DNA of 64,000 nucleotides. Source: Chloroflexota bacterium (GTDB lineage: Bacteria; Chloroflexota; UBA6077; FW602-bin22; JACPRP01). Below, piece by piece: positions 20,077 through 29,579 of this stretch; positions within the stretch are counted from its first letter, which is position 1; every line of letters starts with the position of its first letter. Below the pieces are notes generated by a model that was not told where the DNA came from, made no database searches, and was given only the letters and a program-made list of their open reading frames with translations. Location: positions 1 through 64,000 of the forward strand of contig JACPRP010000035.1 of assembly GCA_016189905.1 (NCBI GenBank), given 5' to 3'. The position numbers were made by a program, and so were the translations under genes.

Positions 20077-21009
20077 TCATCCTCCACCCCGTGAATGGAA
20101 TTGCAAACGACGTGAAAGCACCGTAGACATCACGGCGAGAAACGCCTCAGCCAGCGCCGACAAGAACCGGGTTACGAACGCGGCGGTGGTAATCGCCGGC
20201 GCAGCGACGAATGTCGAACTAAGTGCGACGACGGTGGCCTCTCTCACGCCTATTCCCCCAGGGGTGAGAATCGAGAGCACCCCCACCACCCACGCAAGCG
20301 CGCTCGCCCCAATGATCGAGGGAAGCAAGCGCAGAGGAGATGGCGAGATCGAGGCCAACACCAGGAACAAGCTCACTCCGGATAAAACGTGGGAGAAGGC
20401 AAACCAGATCAGCAGGGCGAGCACCTGGGAGTAGCGCAATTCGATGTCGATCGGCTTCTTCTTCAAGGCCCGCGACGCCAGGTTCGCCAGCAGTTGCAGG
20501 CCCCGGGGGTGCGTCATCGCGATCCCAACAGGGATGAGAATCAGTAAGTAGAAATTGAATCGATCGAGGACGCCACCGCCGATGAGCACCGAGACCGTGA
20601 AGACGACCAGCCCGGACATGACGGCCAGGGCCTGCTCCAGATACATCGACACCAACAGGTCCTTGCTCGTGATGCCGATTCTGGAGCCCAAATACGCTCG
20701 CCCCGCGATGTGCCATCCCGCACCGGGCAGATAGCGTGCGGGCGTAGAGACCAGCCAGATGTGCAAGGCCGCCGCGAAATCAATGTGAGGGGCCATGGCC
20801 CTCAACGTCAGCGCCCACCCGGTGCCCATCACGAGATAGAACCCCGCGTAGAACGCGAACGCCGTCAGCAGATAAGTCGGATTCATTTGCCACGAAAGAG
20901 ATGCGAAGCTCTCCCAGTCGCGCCAGACGTAGGCAACCCAGAAGACCATCACAAATACGGCGGCGAGGTATTTGAGCGCGCTTCTCATCGCGCGCCACCT
21001 TTTTGCCAC
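20077..21009 (-). CDS. Lysylphosphatidylglycerol synthase TM-like (UPF0104/AglD-type) membrane protein
   Basis: Multi-pass hydrophobic protein; PARYLPGAGWHIAGRAYLG, LTPGGIGVREA motifs. Confidence 0.8.
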   Translation of the reverse strand: MAKRWRAMRSALKYLAAVFVMVFWVAYVWRDWESFASLSWQMNPTYLLTAFAFYAGFYLVMGTGWALTLRAMAPHIDFAAALHIWLVSTPARYLPGAGWHIAGRAYLGSRIGITSKDLLVSMYLEQALAVMSGLVVFTVSVLIGGGVLDRFNFYLLILIPVGIAMTHPRGLQLLANLASRALKKKPIDIELRYSQVLALLIWFAFSHVLSGVSLFLVLASISPSPLRLLPSIIGASALAWVVGVLSILTPGGIGVREATVVALSSTFVAAPAITTAAFVTRFLSALAEAFLAVMSTVLSRRLQFHSRGGG

Positions 21010-21012
21010 CGC

Positions 21013-22020
21013 TCACTCAAGCGTCTGCTCAATGGCGAACTCCTCTCGGGGATTGTAGGTTACGTTGCGCAGCATTTCGCCGAGGAGGCCGGTGGAAACA
21101 AGCTGAAGCCCGGCTACCATAAGGAGAACCGCCAGGATAAGGAGAGGCCTGCGGCCGATAGACGCACCCCCAAACCAGATAGCTGCCAGGTAGGCAAAAA
21201 CGATCAGGCCGATGGCAAACACGACCATCCCCAATGACCCAAAAAGCCGCAGCGGGTTACGCATGTAGGTGGTCAGGAAGAGAACTTGCACGAAGTCGAG
21301 AAACCCTGCTGAAAGGCGTCTCACACCGTACTTCGAACGACCGTACTTGCGCGACCGATGGTTCACGGGCATCTCGGTCACGTCGAACCCTTTCCAGTTA
21401 GCCAGCACGGGAATGAATCGGTGCAACTCGCCGTAGAGCGCCAGGGCAGAGACGACATCACTTCGGTACGCTTTGAGGCCGCAGTTGAAATCGTGGAGAG
21501 GGACGCCCGTTAGCGAGCGGACTGTCCAGTTGAAAAACGAGGACGGAAGCCGCTTTGACAGAGGATCTATCCTTTTCGATCGCCAGCCCGAGACCAGGTC
21601 GTATCCTTCGTCCAGCTTCGCGCAAAGGCGCAGTATCTCTGCCGGATCGTCTTGAAGATCGGCATCGATCGTCACAACCTTTTCCCCTCGCGCGAGCTGG
21701 AAGCCGGCGCTCAGCGCGGCGGTTTTGCCGAAGTTTCGCCTGAATCTGATGACCTTCACCCTCGGGTCCATCGCGTGAAGCTGTCGCAGCACCTGGAAAG
21801 ATCCATCGCGGCTGCCGTCGTCCACGAAGATGAGCTCACCTTCCTCACCTTCGATCGCGCGTGCCAGTTGATTGTACAGGGCCTCCAGGCTCTCCTTTTC
21901 CTCGTACACTGGCACGACTATCGATAAACGGGGTCGCCTCGGCGAAGTGATCTCAGCTTCTCCAGGCTGAACGTCCAGGCGTTCTTGGGCCCTGCTCGAT
22001 GGTTTAAGGTCCACCCCCAT
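21013..22020 (-). CDS. Glycosyltransferase family 2 (DPM1/GtrB-like)
   Basis: LSIVVPVYEEKESLEALY, FVDDGSRDGSF, TIDADLQDDP, HDFNCGLKAYR, two C-terminal TM segments. Confidence 0.92.
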   Translation of the reverse strand: MGVDLKPSSRAQERLDVQPGEAEITSPRRPRLSIVVPVYEEKESLEALYNQLARAIEGEEGELIFVDDGSRDGSFQVLRQLHAMDPRVKVIRFRRNFGKTAALSAGFQLARGEKVVTIDADLQDDPAEILRLCAKLDEGYDLVSGWRSKRIDPLSKRLPSSFFNWTVRSLTGVPLHDFNCGLKAYRSDVVSALALYGELHRFIPVLANWKGFDVTEMPVNHRSRKYGRSKYGVRRLSAGFLDFVQVLFLTTYMRNPLRLFGSLGMVVFAIGLIVFAYLAAIWFGGASIGRRPLLILAVLLMVAGLQLVSTGLLGEMLRNVTYNPREEFAIEQTLE

Positions 22021-22171
22021 TTCAACTAACCCTCTTCTACTTCGTTGGCGCAGCCAGAACAGTATAACACAACCGCAAACCTATGTAGAGCTAAAGTTCA
22101 TACGCCGTTATGATGCCAATTGGTCATAGAAGAGCCCTATATTGTCCCACCCCACGCAGGCTGATCTGGTA

Positions 22172-23842
22172 TTAGCGCCCGGGGGCAACGAAAATGCCGC
22201 CAGGCATGCCGCCAGGCATGCCACCGAAATTGGCGGCCCCGGGAACACGCGGGGCGGTGGTCGTCGTGGTGGGTAGGACCACCGTATCGCCCTCCTGCAG
22301 ACCGTTCGATACCTCGGTGAACTGGTCGTTGCTCATTCCCACGGTCACCGTTCGTGATTCGGGCTTCCCATCCACCATAACCTCGACCACGCGATTTCTT
22401 CCCTGCGACCGGACCGCGCGATTAGGCACCAGAAGGATATTCTCCCGCCGGGTAATCTCCACGGCCACGTTGGCCGTCATCCCTGGACGAATAGGCACAT
22501 TTGTAGGATCCAGCTCCAGCGTCACGGGGTAGAGCACCACCCCTTGCGAAGTCGTGGGGATGGCTCCGATGAAGGATACGCGCGCCGTCATATTCTGATT
22601 GGGCAGCGCATCCGCTCCGACCAGGGCAGGTTGCCCCACGACGATGCTGGCCACATCGCTTTCGTCCACCCGGGCGTCGATGCGGAACTGGTTCAGGTTG
22701 ACGATGATCATCACCGCTTTCGAGGCGGTGACCTGCTCTCCAACGTTAACGCTGATAGAATCGATGACGCCATCGAAAGGGGCTATCAGGGGAGCCTTCT
22801 GGAGAAGCTGCTGCTTCTGGCTCAGCGTAGCCTCGGCCAGACGAACCGCAACTTCCTGTGTGGCGATGTCGGTAGGAGACGCACCGGCTGTTTTCGTCTC
22901 CAATTGAGACTTCGCCTGTAGCATCGCCGCCTCCGCGGTCTTTAACTGGTCCTGAGTAGGCCCAGCCTCTATCTTCTGCAGATTGTCCTGGGCGTTGGCG
23001 CTGTCCTCCTTAGCCTTCGACACGTCGTTCTCGGCCTTGCGCAGCGCTATCTCCGCGTTTGCCCTGGCGCTATCCAGCCGCTCCTTCGCCGTCAACAGGT
23101 TTGACCAGTCTCGATCGACATCGGCCTGGCTGGCACCGCCTTGTTTGAACTTCGCCAGGGTCTCACCGTATCTGGCCTCGTACCAGTTGTGTTCGTTCTC
23201 ACGGTCGCGAAAGTTTTTGGAAACCGTGTCGCTCTTCTGTGTCAGGATGAGACTGTCCTGGATATTGGCCAGCGCCACCTCGGCGTTCCTGACGGCGGCT
23301 CTGGCAGCATCTATGTCCTCAGCCTTCGGCCGGCCCTTCAGGTCGTCGTACTTGGTGACGGCGCTGTCGTAGTTAGCCTGCGCCGCAGCGACGTCCACAG
23401 CCTTTGGCCCTTCTTTGAGCTGGGCCAGCTTCAACCTGGCCTGTTCCAAGGCTATCTCGGCCTGGGCGACCTGAAGCTCCAGGTCAGAGCTATCCAGCCT
23501 GGCCAGCACATCCCCCTGCTTAACGTTGCTGCCAACCTTGACCAGCAATTCCGTCAGTTTGCCCGCGCTTTGAAACGCCAGATTCGCCTGCGAGATGGCG
23601 GCCATCGAGCCCGTGGTGTTAACAGTGGCGGTGATCGTTCCCCGTCGCACAGGCATCGTGGTGGCACGGGCAACTGGGGCCGGCGCAGGTCTGAGCTGCT
23701 GGTAACCCACGTAGCCTATCGCTATGCTCCCTAACAGGGCGATCAATAATACGATTGTCCGCGAGAATAACCCTTTGCGTCCTCGTGAGCGGGAACGACC
23801 GGTCATCGTCTGTGCTCGAGGCAACTCTCTTTCCATTGCCAT
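22172..23842 (-). CDS. HlyD/MacA-type efflux periplasmic adaptor
   Basis: RRGTITATVNTTGSMAAISQANLAFQSAGKLTELLVKVGSNVKQGDVLARLDSSDLELQVAQAEIALEQA; coiled-coil; IAPFDGVIDSISVNVGEQV; tandem MPGGMPGGIF tail. Confidence 0.9.
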   Translation of the reverse strand: MAMERELPRAQTMTGRSRSRGRKGLFSRTIVLLIALLGSIAIGYVGYQQLRPAPAPVARATTMPVRRGTITATVNTTGSMAAISQANLAFQSAGKLTELLVKVGSNVKQGDVLARLDSSDLELQVAQAEIALEQARLKLAQLKEGPKAVDVAAAQANYDSAVTKYDDLKGRPKAEDIDAARAAVRNAEVALANIQDSLILTQKSDTVSKNFRDRENEHNWYEARYGETLAKFKQGGASQADVDRDWSNLLTAKERLDSARANAEIALRKAENDVSKAKEDSANAQDNLQKIEAGPTQDQLKTAEAAMLQAKSQLETKTAGASPTDIATQEVAVRLAEATLSQKQQLLQKAPLIAPFDGVIDSISVNVGEQVTASKAVMIIVNLNQFRIDARVDESDVASIVVGQPALVGADALPNQNMTARVSFIGAIPTTSQGVVLYPVTLELDPTNVPIRPGMTANVAVEITRRENILLVPNRAVRSQGRNRVVEVMVDGKPESRTVTVGMSNDQFTEVSNGLQEGDTVVLPTTTTTAPRVPGAANFGGMPGGMPGGIFVAPGR

Positions 23843-23913
23843 AACCCACCCCTCAATACTTTGTTATCAGAGGTCAACAGTCACCTGGCGCCCCACGTTA
23901 TCATAACCACGGT

Positions 23914-25155
23914 CTACTCGTAGCGCAGCGCATCGATTGGATTCAGGCTGGCGGCCCTCGTCGCAGGGTAAATGCCGAAGAAAATGCCGATGGCCGCCGA
24001 TACCCCCACCGCGAGGGCGACCGCGTCCGCGGAGACCACCGTGTTCAAAGTCTGTCCACCCAACGGGATCCGGCCGATCAACATCGACAGGCCAGCGCCT
24101 AACATCAGCCCGATGGCACCGCCAGCCAGGCTCACCACAATCGCCTCGATCAAGAACTGGGTCAAAATGTCGCGCTTCTTCGCCCCAATGGCCTTTCTAA
24201 TGCCTATCTCACGCGTTCGTTCCGTGACCGAAACCAGCATTATGTTCATTATGCCGATCCCGCCCACTACCAGCGATATGCCGGCTATGCTTCCCAGCAA
24301 GAGGGTCATGACCCCTGTGATCTGTGTAGCCGTGGAAAGGAGGTCCTCCTGGCTGCGAATGGTGAAATCGTCCTGGGGGGTGCGATGACGCTCGCGCAAG
24401 AGCGCGCCAATCTGCTCGACGGCATCACTCATCAGCTTCTCGTCGGCCACCTGGACGTAGATCGTATTGACGTTTTGCCCACCTCTGGCCGTGCGCTGGC
24501 GATTCAGCTTCTGCAGAAGCGTCGTCAACGGCACAATAACAATATCGTCCTGATTCCCCATCGACTGAGAGCCTTTACTTTCCATCACGCCGATCACGCG
24601 GAAGCTCACCTGATTGATTCGAATAGTCTGGCCGATGGGATCCATTCCACCGAACAGATCCGTCGCGACGTTGCTGCCGAGCACCGCGACCGACGACCTC
24701 CCGTCGACGTGCTGTTTAGAGATGAACTCACCCTGCGCTACGCGGAAGTTCCGCACTTCTTCGAACGACGGCGTCGTCCCCGTTATGCGAGTGCGGGTGT
24801 TCTGCGGACCCGCTACTATCTGGCCGACCGTCATGCTCTCGGGTGCGACCGCGACTACCGTCGGCACATTCGATGGATCGGCTATCGCATCGGCATCTTC
24901 CAGTGTAAGTGTCGGGGCTGTCCCCTGCCCCTGGCGCACGCCGCCCTGCTGCTGGTTTCCCGGCGTGACGAAGAGCAGGTTGGTTCCCATCCCTTGAATC
25001 CGAGAGCTGACCATCGCCTGGGCCCCCTTGCCCACGGACATCAGAGCGATGACCGCTCCCACGCCGATAATCATGCCCAGCATGGTTAGCGCCGAGCGCA
25101 ACTTATTCGCCCCCAGCGCCCGTAGAGCTATCCGTATGCATTCCCGCAAGCTCAT
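23914..25155 (-). CDS. MacB/FtsX-type ABC transporter permease
   Basis: LRECIRIALRALGANKLRSALTMLGMIIGVGAVIALMSVGKGAQA; GGIGIMNIMLVSVTERTREIGIRKAIGAKKRDI; TRAASLNPIDALRYE. Confidence 0.92.
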   Translation of the reverse strand: MSLRECIRIALRALGANKLRSALTMLGMIIGVGAVIALMSVGKGAQAMVSSRIQGMGTNLLFVTPGNQQQGGVRQGQGTAPTLTLEDADAIADPSNVPTVVAVAPESMTVGQIVAGPQNTRTRITGTTPSFEEVRNFRVAQGEFISKQHVDGRSSVAVLGSNVATDLFGGMDPIGQTIRINQVSFRVIGVMESKGSQSMGNQDDIVIVPLTTLLQKLNRQRTARGGQNVNTIYVQVADEKLMSDAVEQIGALLRERHRTPQDDFTIRSQEDLLSTATQITGVMTLLLGSIAGISLVVGGIGIMNIMLVSVTERTREIGIRKAIGAKKRDILTQFLIEAIVVSLAGGAIGLMLGAGLSMLIGRIPLGGQTLNTVVSADAVALAVGVSAAIGIFFGIYPATRAASLNPIDALRYE

Positions 25156-25170
25156 TTCGCAATCTCCCTA

Positions 25171-25262
25171 TCGCACAATCAGGACACCTTCATGAATTTC
25201 GATGCCACCCAGCAGCCCGAGATAAGGTGAGTTTTGGGTCCTTCCCGAGGAAGGCCCCAAAC
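25171..25262 (-). repeat. Dispersed repeat copy 2: GIEIHEGVLIVR peptide segment plus hairpin
   Basis: 25171-25206 (-) encodes GIEIHEGVLIVR followed by stop; hairpin arms 25234-25245/25249-25260 (one mismatch). Related copies at 12423-12458 and 37355-37390. Confidence 0.7.
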
Positions 25263-25624
25263 CCTCGGCATCGCAGCGCACTATGCACGCGGTATTTGCC
25301 AGCTATCTTACCACGGCCCACGTTACAATACCAGGCGGATGTTAACTCGCTGTTAAGTAAATCCTAAAAATCTGCAAAAACCTTAAGGCACAGTCAGTCA
25401 TTTCCAAAAAGCACGGCAAGAACCGCGTCCTGACCACCAGAACCAGACCACCGCACGTTGTAATTAGCTCTTGTCCTCAGCACCCAGTGGTCGCCGTCAA
25501 AAGATCGGAGCAGCGCTGTGCCTGGCTGCCACGATCCCGCCCATTCGTAGCTGCGCAGGAAAATGCTCTTTCCAGTCGATCTTTTCGCAAATGGTGTCAC
25601 CTACGGCGGTCTTCGTTAGCGCTC

Positions 25625-25714
25625 ATAGCAGTTTGCATTTTGATATGGCTACATTGCAGACGCTCGGTATATCGGTGGCTGCTCCGCTAGCCAAAATCCT
25701 TTGCAAACTGCTAT
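25625..25714. repeat. MITE-like palindromic element, copy 1 (90 bp)
   Basis: Terminal inverted repeats atagcagtttgca / tgcaaactgctat with imperfect extension to attttgatatggcta / tagccaaaat; near-identical copy at 37134-37281. Confidence 0.85.
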
Positions 25715-25923
25715 AGGGAAGGAAGTGGTATGAGAGGTAATTTGGGGAGACGGGGTGAATGAGAGACAGGCTCAGGTGGGGAGGATCTTTCGCTTTATCA
25801 AGAATATGGCGTAGAGGGAGCTTTTTGCATGACGGAATCAGGAAGCATGGCGACCATGCAGGCTGCCGAGGCTGGCCGGCCCTGGCGACATCATTTACCG
25901 CGGAACTCGATGCCCGCGTGGCA

Positions 25924-26595
25924 TCAGTTTTTGACTCCCATCAACACCAGTCTGCCCTGGAGGTCGGTAAGAAAATTGAAGGCTTCAGCATGCATACGAT
26001 TGAATTCTTCTTTCAAGAGCCAGGCCCTGCCGCTCTCACGCTCATCACCGGTCGTGAGGAACGCGATAGCGTGCGAATCGGCTTCTAGGTCCTTGGCGTA
26101 CGCAGCCGCGAGCAAATCCTGGAGCTCCCCGCCGACTATCGGCTTCTCGATAGCCCACAACTTCTCGAGAAGCGCTTGCTTTCTGCTGGAGAAATCCCTT
26201 ATCTTCTCGATCGAAGCCTGCGCGCTGGAGCTCTGCTCGCAGCACTTCTTCCAGTTGTCGATTTCCCTGGTCAAGCTCGCGTAGTCGGTTTGCACCTTGC
26301 CGACCTGTTGCACGAACTGCGCCAATATGTCGAGCGTACGGCGTGCTGTCGCCGTGGCAGTCGCGGCCGCCGCGGACCGAGAAGCCACGGCCGTCGACGT
26401 GGCCTGTACATCGGCCACGGTCGTCGGAGTGAAAAAAGGTCCTGATCGTAACGTAGGCGTTGACGACGGTCTCACTGGCATGGTTGCCAGCGGAGCACCG
26501 ATTATCCCGCCGCCGATGACACCAGCAAACAGGATGCCTGCTATCGCCATCATCCACACTCTGGACTTCATGGTAAGCTCTGCCTCCCGAGACAT
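25924..26595 (-). CDS. Hypothetical secreted/membrane-anchored protein, Ala/Thr-rich linker and helical C-terminus
   Basis: N-terminal hydrophobic segment MMAIAGILFAGVIGGGIIG then low-complexity and helical region; position within the gene row. Confidence 0.6.
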   Translation of the reverse strand: MSREAELTMKSRVWMMAIAGILFAGVIGGGIIGAPLATMPVRPSSTPTLRSGPFFTPTTVADVQATSTAVASRSAAAATATATARRTLDILAQFVQQVGKVQTDYASLTREIDNWKKCCEQSSSAQASIEKIRDFSSRKQALLEKLWAIEKPIVGGELQDLLAAAYAKDLEADSHAIAFLTTGDERESGRAWLLKEEFNRMHAEAFNFLTDLQGRLVLMGVKN

Positions 26596-27977
26596 CGAGC
26601 GCGGCCCAACGATATCGCCATCGCGATCATCGCGAAGAACAGAAACGTTGGCTTAGCCCCGACGACCACCGCATCCAGTATGCCGAACGAGGCGTAAGAC
26701 ACCAGACCTCCGAGCACGCCAATCGCCAGAGGCCGTTTTGTGCCGACGCGCAGACTCCTTATCGCGTTTGTGATCGCTACAACCAGCAACAGCACGAAAC
26801 AGGCCAAGCCCAGGAGTCCGTAGTCCAGCGCGGCTTGCAGGAACAGATTGTGGGCATGTGGCACGAAGAAATCGTTATGGTGCGAGAACGGATAACGCGA
26901 CTGGACCACGCTTGGGAAGGTGTTGAGTCCGATACCGGTGAGAGGGTAATCGCGAACCATCTGCACCCCACGCTCCCAGATCTCGAACCGCGTTGGCCGT
27001 CCCCAATCAACCGGGTCCCAGGTGAGATCGCTGGCCGATAGGAGAGGGGCGATGGCTCTCGCCTGTCGCAGTGCCTTGCCATACCAGTCGGAGCCGAAAT
27101 CGTCCGCCGAGCGAAGCTGGCCGCCGAGAGGCCCCACCAGCAGCCACACTGCAAACATTAAGACGAAGCCCGTCGCTGCCAGCGCTGCCAACCGCCTTGG
27201 CGAGATCATCATAGCCACCGACACGATGGCCGCGACGCCGAGGCTGGCCCACGCGGCCCGTGACGCGCTGATAGCAGTATAAAACATCATTAAGGCCAAC
27301 GAAGCGGCGGACGAACCCGCTATCGTCAGCGGAAGCTTACCGCCGCGTGGGAGCCCGTCTGCGGCAAAAGGGACGGCGAAGCTTATCGGAATGAGCGCGG
27401 CGAGAACGCCAGCCACCTCGTTTGGATGAAAGCCGCCGATCGTTCCATGCGAGGACTGAACGTCCGCGATCAGACGTGGGATGCGATCGTAGATGGCACG
27501 GAACTGCAAAGTCTTCGAGTACTCATCCAGCCACTGGGTTCCGACGAGGCCCACCACCGCGATGCTGAGCCCGGCTACGGTGAGCAGGATCGCCACAGCC
27601 GTGGCGCGCCGCAAGGTGACGGCGTAACGCCGCACCGCGAAGTAGACGCTAATCGCGTAGAGCAATCCAAGGAGCTTCGGCTGGCTGACTTCCGGGTCGT
27701 CGGCGATCACCGCGCCCACGATTCCCATCCCTAACAGGCCCAGCGCGGCTACATCCGCCGGGTGTAGATTGGCCCGGGCGAACAGGCGCAAGCTTTTCAC
27801 GGCGTAAGCCAGTGCGGGCACCAGCATCAGGACGCCGACAAGCGCCGTCGAGCCGGGCAAGAGCAATAGCGGCATTGCCAGCCCCACGAGTATCAGATAG
27901 AACATGTAGCTCGAGACTCCTTTTGCGAATGGTTCGGCGAGTCTAACACGAAAACACGTCAACCGCAAAGGGCACAA
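26568..27977 (-). CDS. O-antigen ligase/Wzy-like polymerase (copy A)
   Basis: Multi-TM; GGFHPNEVAGVLAALIPI; DYPLTGIGLNTFPSVV...HHNDFFVPHAHNLFLQAALDYGLLGL. Confidence 0.85.
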   Translation of the reverse strand: MCPLRLTCFRVRLAEPFAKGVSSYMFYLILVGLAMPLLLLPGSTALVGVLMLVPALAYAVKSLRLFARANLHPADVAALGLLGMGIVGAVIADDPEVSQPKLLGLLYAISVYFAVRRYAVTLRRATAVAILLTVAGLSIAVVGLVGTQWLDEYSKTLQFRAIYDRIPRLIADVQSSHGTIGGFHPNEVAGVLAALIPISFAVPFAADGLPRGGKLPLTIAGSSAASLALMMFYTAISASRAAWASLGVAAIVSVAMMISPRRLAALAATGFVLMFAVWLLVGPLGGQLRSADDFGSDWYGKALRQARAIAPLLSASDLTWDPVDWGRPTRFEIWERGVQMVRDYPLTGIGLNTFPSVVQSRYPFSHHNDFFVPHAHNLFLQAALDYGLLGLACFVLLLVVAITNAIRSLRVGTKRPLAIGVLGGLVSYASFGILDAVVVGAKPTFLFFAMIAMAISLGRARCLGRQSLP

Positions 27978-28100
27978 AGTGAAGACGGTGTACGCGGGAT
28001 TGCGGAAATTCGTTAGGAGCGGATCAGGGCATCAACGGATATAAAACAGCTAAACGGATGGGGCTGTGGTCGATGGATGTCGTTTGTATGGCGCCCTGAC

Positions 28101-29570
28101 TCACGGCACCCAGCCTGAGATTCCCAGTCCGACGACTAGAAAGCCCATCGCCACCAGGAAGAACGCCACGGCCCAGTATGTGTCACGGACAATCGGCAGA
28201 ACGAGGTCCGCAGCGCGGCGCGAGGGCGGGGTCGGGCGTTGATGGACGGCGGCCGAGGGCTTATGGCCGTGGACTGATGGCTGGCCCATGAGCCGCTCCG
28301 CAGAGACGATCAGCCCCATCATCAGCCACAGAAGGACCGTCGGCTTTGCCCCCAGCGTTATGGCGTCGGTAAGACCGAATATAAGGTAGGCGAGCAGGCC
28401 AAGGAGGAGGCCGAGGATCGCCGCGCGCATCGCGTTATCCGCCGGCGATGAACCTGCCTTCCGGTAGGCCTTCCACCCGGCGTACGCGACGCTGGCCCAG
28501 AGGGCCACGAAGCCAAGCAATCCCCCGAGGCCGAGATCCACGGCAGTCTGGAGGAATATGTTGTGGGCGTGAGGGATACGTACGTCGGGGTCGACCAGGA
28601 AGGTCGGGTAGAGGGTCTCGATAACCAGGGGAAATGTGTTAAGGCCGATGCCAGTGAAGGGGAAGTCCTCGATCATATAGCGGGCGCGATCCCAGATTTC
28701 CATCCTGGCAGCGAAGCCGAGCGTGCCGGACGCATTGTCCACGCCACCCGTGGCAGGCGCATAATCCAGGAGGGATGCTCCAGACAGGGCATAGGCTAGG
28801 ACGCAAACGGCCACGAGGGCAGCCGAGAACGCTATCCCAGGGCGTCGCCAGCGCCACACAAAGAGCACGGCGACGGCCATGGCCGTGGCGGCGAGCGCCG
28901 TGCGAGAAGCCGACAGCGCCAGAGCGCAGAGACCAAGCAACAAGGCAGCTCCCGTGGCCAGCCTCCACAGCGGCGACAAGCGCGCGCGCAGCAGCAACGC
29001 GAGCGGCAGTGGCAGGAGAAAGGCCAGCGCACCCCCTAGCTCGTTAGGGTTGAAGCCTGTGATCGGCCCGACCGAGGACTCCGCCCCCTGGATCAGCCGT
29101 GGGACGATGGTATACGCCGGTTTCAGCAGCGGGAACTTCGTCGTCATCCAGCTCGTGCCGACCAGACCGACCAGCAGGACCGCGACCAGGCCAGCGACCA
29201 GCAATCCCACGCCAAACCAGAACCGCCGGCGGCTGGTGACGGCGCCGCAGGCAGCATAATACACGGCGAAGCCCAGGAGGATGCCATAGAACTTGGGCAT
29301 ACTCAGCGAGAGGTCGACCGAGGGATAGAGGCTGGCGAGGGTCATCAGGAAGAGAATCAGGATAGGGAGATCGAGGGGGGTGCGGATGAGCCATCTATCA
29401 GTGGCAAGGCCACGGAGAAGCCAGCCCAAAGTGAGAAGCCCGAGGCCAACCCAGGGGAGAAAGCCACGGGGGAAGAGGAGGAGCGGGACCGCCAGGACCA
29501 CCAGAAACGGCTCCGCTATCGGCGAGCGAAAACTGATGGGAGCGTGCAGCCGCCGAATAAGGAAGGCCAA
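28101..29570 (-). CDS. O-antigen ligase/Wzy-like polymerase (copy B, paralogue of A)
   Basis: ITGFNPNELGGALAFLLPL; DFPFTGIGLNTFPLVI...VRIPHAHNIFLQTAVDLGLGGL. Confidence 0.85.
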   Translation of the reverse strand: MAFLIRRLHAPISFRSPIAEPFLVVLAVPLLLFPRGFLPWVGLGLLTLGWLLRGLATDRWLIRTPLDLPILILFLMTLASLYPSVDLSLSMPKFYGILLGFAVYYAACGAVTSRRRFWFGVGLLVAGLVAVLLVGLVGTSWMTTKFPLLKPAYTIVPRLIQGAESSVGPITGFNPNELGGALAFLLPLPLALLLRARLSPLWRLATGAALLLGLCALALSASRTALAATAMAVAVLFVWRWRRPGIAFSAALVAVCVLAYALSGASLLDYAPATGGVDNASGTLGFAARMEIWDRARYMIEDFPFTGIGLNTFPLVIETLYPTFLVDPDVRIPHAHNIFLQTAVDLGLGGLLGFVALWASVAYAGWKAYRKAGSSPADNAMRAAILGLLLGLLAYLIFGLTDAITLGAKPTVLLWLMMGLIVSAERLMGQPSVHGHKPSAAVHQRPTPPSRRAADLVLPIVRDTYWAVAFFLVAMGFLVVGLGISGWVP

Positions 29571-29579
29571 GGCAATCCC

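Noticed and set aside
22190-22225. gccgccaggcat tandem repeat at the end of the adaptor gene as a mobile repeat
   Set aside because: Simply encodes the MPGGMPGG tail; short low-complexity repeat of limited meaning.
25394-25600. 68-aa minus-strand ORF (YEWAGSWQPGTALLRSFDGDHWVLRTRANYNVRW)
   Set aside because: Could be a gene fragment, but no family or ribosome-binding context recognised; too short to support.
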